64,000 nucleotides of DNA from Typhlomys cinereus. Taxonomy: Eukaryota; Chordata; Mammalia; Rodentia; Platacanthomyidae. Location: positions 399,956 to 463,955 of the forward strand of contig JALPQD010000302.1 in the NCBI GenBank assembly GCA_023101885.1. The letters run 5' to 3'. Below the pieces are notes generated by a model, which was not told the DNA's origin, did no database searches, and saw nothing but the letters and a program-made list of their open reading frames with translations. Every line of letters starts with the position of its first letter. Positions within the stretch are counted from its first letter, which is position 1. Below are positions 56,362-64,000 of the stretch, in pieces. The translations under genes and the position numbers were made by a program.

Positions 56362-56644
56362 CATTTTTTTGGTGTGTATGTGCATGTGTGTGTGCATGTG
56401 TGTATATGCATACCAGAAGGCACTTGAGTATGTGTGCCTGAGGAAGCCCAAGGATGACAATGGGAGTCATCCTGTGTTGCTCTAACTTCTTATTGCTTTG
56501 CAATGGGTTTAACTAGGTTCTGTCTATCAGGGCTAGAATTGCAATGTGCTTCCATTTCTGCCTAAAATTTTCTTGTGGGAACTGGGGATTCAAACTCAGG
56601 TATTCTTGGTTGAGAGGCAAAGGCTTTAGCTTGTCTCCCCAGAC
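56362..56644 (-). mobile_element. B2-superfamily SINE, diverged
   Basis: On the - strand: 'ctggggagacaagctaaagc', a decayed B box, and the body phrase 'gatgactcccattgtcatcc', with a TG/CA-type tail (56372-56410). TSD unclear. Confidence 0.78.
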
Positions 56645-57709
56645 ATACCATTTCCTTTTTATGTCTCTGATTATTTCTATGGAAGAACTGGGCTGGAAAT
56701 TCTGGTTTGAGAGGCTATCTGGAAACAAAGAAGAGTTAGTGTAGCTGGGAACTGAGTTAACAGTTCTCTGTAGAAGCCTCTGAGTTCCTCATTTGTTTTT
56801 CACCTGTGGGTGACTTCACACTTCCCCATGGCATGGCCATTTCAGAGCTCTATGCAGAGGCTCAGAATTCAGAGTGCAACTGTCTAGCAGCAAGAAGGCA
56901 ATTGTCTTTATGACCCAGTCTTTGAAGGCATCAGCATGAGAGGAACATGTGGATTAGAAGGGAGTCTCAGACCATCTTTCAAAAACACAATTTGCCATTA
57001 TTATTATTATCTCATGTTTGCTTGATATGGTCATATACCTTAAAGGGGAAACATACCAACAGTTAAAATGATTTCAAGCACAAGTGTATTACGGGATGAA
57101 AAGGAAAAACCTGTCTCAAGTGTCAATTCTATGGAACTGCTTCCCAAATGCAGATGTTCTATGTTGCTGATTGACAAACAGTGTGAGTGTCCAGTATAGA
57201 TATTCTTTTTTGCTGGACTTTCTTGGGTGTAGTTTTTATTTTTTGATACAGATTCTCCAGATTCTCTCATGAGCCTGGGGCTTACCAAGCAAGTCAGGTG
57301 GCAGAGGCCCCAGGGATCCCCTCATTTCTCATTTCTGACTAACCAGAACTGTAATTAAAAACACACATTCAGCTTCATGTAGGGCTGAGGATTCAGCTCA
57401 GGTCTTTCTGCTTTCAATAGATGCATTTCATCAAGTGACTTATCTCCTTCATCTATGAGGCATATTTTTGATACCAAATGTAAACATCCAGTGCTTTACA
57501 TTCTGCTTATGAAATGAAAGAGTCTAGTTTGAGCAGTTGTCTAAAACAAGAACGATGTTTCCTTCTTAACATGGCAAGACCTGGGAATACCTTTAGGTGT
57601 ATGTTTATGAAGAAGGACATGCACTTACTTTTGGAGTTAAAGAACTCAAACTACCCATCTATAAGGACACTTGGTATTTAAGAAATTAACACTTTTGCTT
57701 AAGGTTTCT
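56645..57709. other. Unique sequence, possible SINE remnants
   Basis: No gene. Around 57260-57410 two short stretches ('agggctgaggattcagctca') faintly recall a tRNA-type SINE head, too weak to annotate. Confidence 0.35.
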
Positions 57710-57726
57710 TTCAGGCTATTCATTTT

Positions 57727-60473
57727 TTTTATTTCCACTCATACAAACTTAACAGGTACATCGGTCCCCCCCTCCCTCCAACCCCCTATCCTCCTATGCC
57801 CCCCTCCCCTCCCCCTTTCCTCCCTATCCCCCAGTGCCTCCCCTCCCATCCCCGGAGCATCCTTTAATGTCCATGCCAAAATCTCCTCTGGGTCCTCCTC
57901 TCCGATGAGGTGCAAGGAACCAGTAGCATTTCCCAGAACCCTTTCCTGTGTTCCCCTTAAGCATAGGAACACCACTGTAGCTGTCAATCCCTTGCCTCCA
58001 AGAATCCTAATGTCTTTAGCAAATGCTAGACTTTGTGGGGTCAGTAGTGTGTTGGACATTACGCAGGGCATGCAAAGTCCAAATATAATTGCTTCGGGCC
58101 TAACTTGTGTGGAGTATCTTGCATATCATTACTCCTCCCATCCTTGTGCTCTTACAATCTTACCACCCCCTCTTCCGCAAATTTCCCTGAGCTTCAGGAT
58201 GGGAGAGATTAGGCTGGCCTACTTCCAGGTGGATAATATAGAGTCTCTGATGTTCTGGATTATGGTTTGTTGATTTTTTTTTTCAGTTTTGCTGATCCTG
58301 CAATGCCCTTCACTCCATCCTGATGGGTATTGTATGTCACCCCCTGGCCAGAGATAAAAAACTGTTAAATTAGAGTCTTGTTATAAGAGTATATTCAAAG
58401 ATAGATGTAATAAAAATAGGAAACTGCAGTGAAGGAGGGGTCAATCACCAATTTGCGAAATGGTTACTTTCTATCTGCCAGACTATATGCCTTCCTCTTC
58501 TGGTAAGATCGTACCTCATCAGTTGTAAATGAGCAGGAAGGAAAGTCTGTGAACTTAACCAGATGTCTCATTACTTACTTGCAGTCCTTGATGGTGGCCT
58601 ATTTTCTCTGCTGTAACATGGTCCCCTCTCTCCTTGTTACTGGTGTGTCCCTTCTTCCCCATCCCTGCTGTTCATAATCTTTGGAATTACTGTAGATATT
58701 ACAGAGATTTATCTTTGAGTGTCTCTATATAAGTTTCGTACTAGAAGCCACCTATTAGGGAGTACATATGCGCTTAATTTTCTGTGTATGGGATACTTCA
58801 CTCAATATAATGATTTCTAATTCCATCCATTTCCCAGAAAATTCCATTAATTCATCATTTTTGATGGCTGAGTAGTACTCCATTGTATGGATGTACCACT
58901 GTTTCCTTATCCACTCGTCAACTGTTGGACATTTGGGTTGATTCCATGTCTTTGCTATTGTAAACAGTGTTGCTATGAACATGGTCATGCTTGTGCTATC
59001 GAGGTGAACCTCTGCTGTATGGGGGGTTATACCCAAAAGTGGAATCGCAGGGTCATATGGCATTTCAATCTTGAATTTCTTTAAGAATCTCCAGACAGCT
59101 CGCCAGAGTGGCTGTATGAGCCTGCATTCCCACAAGCAATGTGGGAGAGTTCCCCTCTCTCCACATCCTCTCCAGCATTGGTCGTTGTTTGTATTGTGGA
59201 TTTTTGCCATCCTGACCGGGGTGAGATGATATCTCAGGGAAGTTTTGATTTGCATTTCCCTGATGGCTAAGGATGTGGAGCATTTTTTAAGATATTTGTT
59301 AGACATTTTAATTTCATCCCTGGTAAAATTTCTTTTAAGTTCCAGGGCCCATTTTTTAATTGGGCCATTGGTTTCCTTGGTGTTTAGTTTTCTAAGTTCT
59401 TTGTGCACTCTGGACAGTAGAGCTCTATCAGATATGTGAAGATTTTCTCCCATTCTGTGGGTTGCCTTTGAGCTCGTGTTCCAATCTCTTTATCTGAACA
59501 GAAGCTCTTTAATTTCACAAGATCCCAACTGCTGAGAGTTGGTAGCAGTGACTGTGCCATTGGATGTCTGTTTAGGCCTAGCCCAATCAGCTCGAGGGAG
59601 TTCCCTATCCTTTCAACTATGATTTTTATAGTCTCTGGCCTGATATCAAGGTCCTTGATCCATTTGGAATTAAGTCTTGTACATGGTGACAAGTACGGGT
59701 CCAGCTTTAATCTTCTGCATGTGGAGATCCAGTTTTGCCAGCACCATTTGTTGAAGATGCTGTTCTTTTTCCATTGGATTTTTAGCACCCCTTTGTCAAA
59801 GACCAAATGGCTGTATTTTTGTAGGCTTATATCTGGGTCTTCAACCCTTATCCATTGATCTGTGTGTCTATTTTGAAGTCAGTACCAGGCTGTTTTTATA
59901 ACTATGGATTTGTAATATAGACTAAGGTTTGGTATGGTGATACCTCCAGCAGTGTTTTTGTTACTCAGGATTGTCTTTGCTATCCTGGGTCTTTTGTGCC
60001 TCCATATGAATTTTGAGATTGTTTGGTCAACTTCTTTAAAGAATTGCTTTGGGATTTTAGTTGGTATAGCATTGGATTTGTATATTGCCTTTGGTAGGAT
60101 GGTCATTTTTACGATGTTGATTCTGCCAATCCAAGAATATGCGAGGTCTTTCCACCTTCTGGTGTCTTCTGCAATTTCTTTCTTTAGGGTTTTAAAGTTT
60201 TCATTGTAAAGATCTCTTACCGCCTTGTTTAGGTTTATACCAAGGTATTTCATTTTTTTAGGGGCTATAGTAAATGGGATTGTTTCTCTCAGGGCTTTTT
60301 CACTTCTTTCATTCTGGGCATATAAGAAGGGCACTGATTTTTGTACATTTATTTTGTATCCTGCCACCCTGCTGAACTTCTCAATTAGTTCCAGGAGCTT
60401 CCTGGTAGAGTTTTTGGGATCACTCAGGTATAGGATCATGTCATCTGCAAATAGAGATAAGTTGTCTTCTTCC
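57727..60473 (-). mobile_element. 5'-truncated L1 (L1 #4)
   Basis: A 2.75-kb L1 with T tail, 3'UTR (57727 to about 58745) and the C-terminal half of ORF2. It ends at 60473 just upstream of the RT catalytic box. A perfect 17-bp TSD (ttcaggctattcatttt) at 57710-57726 and 60474-60490 proves both ends. Confidence 0.96.
58745..60473 (-). pseudogene. L1 #4 ORF2, C-terminal half, broken
   Basis: The remaining protein begins close to [18 protein letters not shown] (FADD intact, about 60453-60436). It runs as an open frame of about 200 codons to 59879 through the RT thumb ([16 protein letters not shown], then [16 protein letters not shown]). It shifts near 59800 and reopens at 59453-58755, which includes [18 protein letters not shown] (two changes in the Cys/His motif surroundings). 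No start codon of its own. Confidence 0.92.
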
Positions 60474-60490
60474 TTCAGGCTATTCATTTT

Positions 60491-61202
60491 AACAAGAGTT
60501 TGAGAACAAAGAGATCTCTAATGAAAAAAGTCTCCATGTATTTTCATGTCTTTACTTTAGCGACTCCCCTTTTCAAGCTTGTGATAATATTTCAAATTGG
60601 AGGAAGAGGGGACTTTTGAGTGGCCTCAGAGTTTGCTTCCAATAAAGTATTGGTCACATGGACATTCTAACTATGTCTCTCCCATTATCATTTTATCTCT
60701 CTAGATGGCTTCTAGTAAATAACCAAATTAGAAATATAAAAGATAAGTATGCCTGTGATGAAAGTGTCTCTATAGGAGAGAGCTGAGATACTGCTGGGTA
60801 GGAAGAGAGTTTGTTTCAGAAACTCTTGTTGCTACATTGTATGCTTAAGATTTAAGGAAATAAATAGATGATAACACATGCTCTTAGCAGAGTAAAAGCT
60901 CCCATATCTAGAGTAGATAGGAAGAAAGAACATGAATGAAAAATAATGTCCTTCAGCACAAGTTGCAATAGTATATTAATTCCTTCAAATGAACACTGTG
61001 AGTTATAAACCAATATATACAGTCTGCTTCTATTCATATGTGAATATGCAGAAAGCTATGTACATGTACAAAGACATAAACAGAAAACACCTAAGTGAAG
61101 AAACACACTTGTTGCTGTTTGTCTACATGCTTCCAAGAAATTCATGGCCAATGAGCTTGTGGGAACAATGAAGTTTTATTCTTTCTTAAAATTCTTGATT
61201 AC
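60491..61202. other. Unique sequence, nothing recognised
   Basis: AT-rich; no gene or repeat seen. Confidence 0.4.
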
Positions 61203-61522
61203 AGTTCTTAGTCCAGCTTGGTAGGATGGTTTGTACCAATGCTAGGAGAGAAGGGCTTGCTGAGAAAGGGACAAACGTTACTCGCCAGACAGCAAGACTG
61301 CCAAAGTATGCTGAAGAATGCCAACTTACTGAATAAGCTCCTTCCATCTTATTCCCCTGCCTCAGGAATGATCCTACCCACATGGAATGGGTCTTCTCAT
61401 GTCAGGTAGATAGTCTCCTGCAGGCTTGCTCAGGCTTACCTCAGCCACTATTTCTTCACAGATATGCCCATAGCTTAGTCTTCAATTGTCAAGTTGACAT
61501 CTACATATAACTAGCACAACAC
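61203..61522 (-). repeat. Interspersed repeat, URR1-like, copy 3
   Basis: Same landmarks as 6318-6655 and 49383-49705: 'cagcttggtaggatgg', 'tgagaaagggacaaacgtta', 'tagatagtctcctgcaggct', 'ttgtcaagttgacatc'. More diverged and with its own small indels. Confidence 0.55.
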
Positions 61523-62004
61523 CTGAATAAAAATGTCTGCAGTTGCCTCTGGGCAAAAAGTTATGAAAGAAACATGAAGGAAATGTTTGTCTTCACTCTA
61601 TTTTTGCATGATTTGGTCTTCTGAAATTGAAAATATAATTGTGTTTGTTTAAAAATAAATAGTATTATTTTTCTTTTTACTTTTTGACATGGGAATTAGG
61701 GCATATTTGTTACCTAGAAAAGATTTTTATTTAGCATTTAATTTATACAGATGCACAATAATATTCTGAATATGCAAAATAATATATTTTAAAATTTCAA
61801 AGCAGAAAACATAGAAGAATTCTCATTTCTCAGGCTATCACTTATACTAAAACCTAATGTTTTAAACGTTTTTGTGGCACACGGTCTGTGGGCTGAGGCA
61901 CAGTGAATGTTTTGAAGGCAGTCCATCCGCAGCTTGCCAGCTAGCAGTGCCTCTTGGGGAAGTCTGAGCCAACTTGTGCAGCTTTCTCCTTTTGTCTTAT
62001 AACC
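61523..62004. other. Flank and possible 5'UTR of the KPNA2 retrocopy
   Basis: AT-rich flank up to about 61860, then more mixed sequence that may be retrocopied 5'UTR. The 5' insertion point and left TSD could not be fixed. Confidence 0.35.
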
Positions 62005-63138
62005 ATGCCCACCCATGAGAATGCAAATTCATCAGCTTCCCGGCTTAACAGATTCAAAAACAAAGGAAAAGACAGTACAGAAACGAGGCAGCACTGTATA
62101 GAACTCATTGTGGAGTTGAGGAAAGCAAGGATAGATGACCAGATAGTGAAAAGGAGAAATGTCAGCTCTTTTCCTGATGATGGTACTTCTCCCCTGCAGG
62201 AAAACCACAACAATCACTGTGAATTGGTCTGCAGATGACATTGTTAAAGGCATAAATAGCAACAATTTGGCAAGACAGCTCCAAGATACTCAAGCTGCTT
62301 AGAAACTGCTTTCTAGGGGAAAACAGCCTTCTATAGACAACATTAAGGTTGAGTTGATTCCAAAATTTGTGTCCTTCCTGGGCAAAACTGATTGTAGCCC
62401 AATTCAGTTTGAATCTACTTGGGCACTCACCAACATTGCTTCAGGAACGTCAGAACAAACCAAGGCTGTGATAGGTGGAAGAGTTATCGCAGCATTCATT
62501 TTCTTGTTGGCATCTCCCCATGCTCACATCAGCGAGAAGGCTGTATGGGCCCTAGGAAACAGTGCAGGTGATGGATCAGTTTTCCCAGACTTAGCTATCA
62601 AATATGATACAGTTGACCCATTGTTGGCTCTTCTTGCAGTTCCTGATCTGTCATCCTTTGCATTCAGTTACTTATGCAATATTATCTGGACCTTTTTGAA
62701 CCTTTGTTGCAATAAGAATCCTGTGTCCCCCCTGCCTTGGATGCTGTTGAGCAAATTATTCCTAATTTAGTTGTCTTTTGCATCACAATGATACAGAAGT
62801 ATTAGCAAATTCCTACTGGGCTATTTCTTACCTGACTTGACCAATGGTCCAAATGAACACATTGTGAAGAACAAGAGTTGTGCCCCAGATTGTGAAGCTG
62901 CTAGGAACTACTGAATTGTGACTCCTGTTCTAAGAGCCATCAGGAATATTGTCACTGGAACAGAGGAACAGACTCAGATTGTGATAGATGGAGGAGTATT
63001 TGCCATCATTCTCAGTCTATCAACCCACCCCAAAGCTAATATTTAGAAGAAAGCTATGTGGACAATGTCAAACATCGCAGCTGGGCAGCAGGAACAGATA
63101 CTCTATCTGTGAATCATGGATTAGTTCCCTTCCTTATG

Positions 63139-63537
63139 TGTGGGGGTTCCCCGGGGATTGCAGCTCAGTCCTGCAGGCCAGTCCCATAGGTTCCCCACAA
63201 GGGGGATCGGGGAAAGGTGAGTTCGCTGTCCGCCCGCTCCCATAAGGTGAGTGCGCTGTCCGCCCGCTCCCATCTTTCCTTCCCGAGGACCATCAGACCC
63301 GACAGGGAGTCTAATCAAGCAGAACTCCTTTATTGTAAGTCCATAGCCATCTTATAAAGGCAGAAACTGCAAGGGGAATTCCAGGGTGGGGAAATGGGTA
63401 ATTTAATCATCTTAAAGGTCAAGCTAGCGAGATTTCTTTAAAACATCCTGAGCTATACCCCCTCTTGACTTCTTCCATCAAAACATCTTTGTCTAAGCTT
63501 GCCAGACCACCCAGGTCACCTAGACTGAGGCCCCACA
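63139..63537 (-). mobile_element. Solo LTR inside the KPNA2 pseudogene
   Basis: A 399-bp LTR with inverted ends TGTGGGG and CCCCACA, flanked by a perfect 6-bp TSD (cttatg, 63133-63138 and 63538-63543). On the - strand: U3 from 63537, TATA box near 63358-63352, AATAAA at 63334-63329, then R/U5 down to 63139. The short U3 (about 180 bp) and 6-bp TSD fit an ERVK/IAP-like class better than gammaretroviral LTRs (usually 4-bp TSD), but class is inferred. No viral genes remain. Confidence 0.95.
63214..63273 (+). repeat. 30-bp tandem duplication in the LTR U5
   Basis: Two adjacent 30-bp units (63214-63243 and 63244-63273), differing at one position (gagttcg vs gagtgcg). GC-rich; each contains 'gctgtccgcccgctcccat'. 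Confidence 0.95.
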
Positions 63538-64000
63538 CTTATGGGTGTGCTCTCATCGATGAGCCTCTTAAGTGCAAAAGATACCAATCACTCCGGTCAT
63601 TCTGGATGCCATTTCAAATATCTTTCAGGCTTCTAAGAGACTAGATGAAACAGAGAAACTTAGTATCATGATTGAAGAATGTGGAGACTTAGATAAAAAT
63701 GAAGCTCTACAGAATCGTGAAAATGAGTCTGTATATAAGGACTCATTAAGCTTGACTGAGAAGTACTTCTCAGTAGAGGAAGAAGATTGAAATGTTGTTC
63801 CAGAAACTATCTCTGTAAGCTATACTTCCCAAGTTCAGGATGGGACTCCTGTAACGTTTAACTTCTAGACATACGGTTGAAGCACACAAAGCTCTGTTGT
63901 ATACTATTAGCATAAATTTGTCTTACTGTTTCTCTATTAAGAACTCTTTTTAAATGTTGTTTATTATTGTAGCAGTTTTTACAAGGAAACCATACCTGAA

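Larger units (their letters stand above)
62005..64000 (+). pseudogene. KPNA2: KPNA2 (importin alpha-1) processed pseudogene, split by an LTR
   Basis: KPNA2 is a nuclear import adaptor: an N-terminal importin-beta-binding (IBB) segment and armadillo repeats that hold classical NLS cargo. The copy opens [17 protein letters not shown] at 62005, with a decayed IBB segment (KGKDSTE, then [17 protein letters not shown]). It shifts near 62215, has a TAG at 62300-62302, and shows ARM-repeat sequence open at 62354-62770 ([39 protein letters not shown]). More shifts and stops follow. The C-terminus ([20 protein letters not shown], then [10 protein letters not shown]) has a TGA at about 63788, and the ancestral stop is at 63866-63868, followed by 3'UTR past the window end. 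It is intronless, so a processed retrocopy. About 105 bp between the VLS and EPL positions are also missing near 63556. Confidence 0.96.

Noticed and set aside
62005..63868. KPNA2 exons of a working gene
   Set aside because: Several frameshifts and stops, an LTR inside, and contiguous coding sequence without splice sites show a processed pseudogene.

Overview
The window is mammalian nuclear DNA, almost certainly from a rodent. It carries L1 retrotransposons with the two-gene layout, many tRNA-derived SINEs of the B2 superfamily (tails of CA repeats and A-rich sequence), one B1 (7SL-derived) copy, one ID-like copy, old MIR fragments and several LTRs. The commonest SINE is not standard mouse or rat B2. 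It recalls the B2-related elements of jerboas (Dipodidae), but that placement is inference. No intact host gene and no intron-exon structure is visible. The window reads as a repeat-rich intergenic or deep intronic segment. It contains two retrocopies of host mRNAs: a SUMO2 copy and a KPNA2 (importin alpha-1) copy.

Layout. 1-9590: mostly unique AT-rich sequence with LTRs (1077-2285, possibly 2902-3425), a MIR, a 110-bp L1 3' stub, an old dispersed repeat and two B2-like SINEs. 9602-17415: a complete L1 on the + strand with 11-bp target-site duplications (TSDs), carrying a 1-kb SUMO2 retrocopy inside ORF1. 17758-23540: a SINE, then a nearly complete L1 on the - strand with an open 328-aa ORF1, a lost 3' end and a damaged RT domain. 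24390-34555: a nest of L1s, where an ancient L1 received a SINE and a short L1, and the tail of the short L1 received a 7.9-kb L1 array (one complete L1 plus a second copy of the L1 3' end). 34879-35669: an L1 3' end that seems to carry an 85-bp 3' transduction.

35670-57700 is mostly unique, AT-rich sequence with old L1 fragments, MIR, SINEs, microsatellites and MaLR-like or URR-like repeats. 57727-60473 is a 5'-truncated L1 (-) with 17-bp TSDs. 61203-61522 is an old repeat. 62005 to the window end is the KPNA2 retropseudogene (+), interrupted by a 399-bp solo LTR with a 6-bp TSD.

The elements do not form a pathway. The link is mechanistic: L1 endonuclease and reverse transcriptase explain the L1 copies, the SINEs, both mRNA retrocopies and the TSDs. 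The nesting gives a relative order of events. I found no evidence for a new multi-gene system. The most informative observations concern L1 biology: the 5'UTR monomers, two different 5'UTR types, a shared ORF1 codon-10 stop, insertion into L1 tails, a probable 3' transduction, and replacement of the RT core by an L1 3' end. Coordinates come from reading by eye. Boundaries backed by TSDs are good to about 1-3 bp, others to about 10-50 bp.
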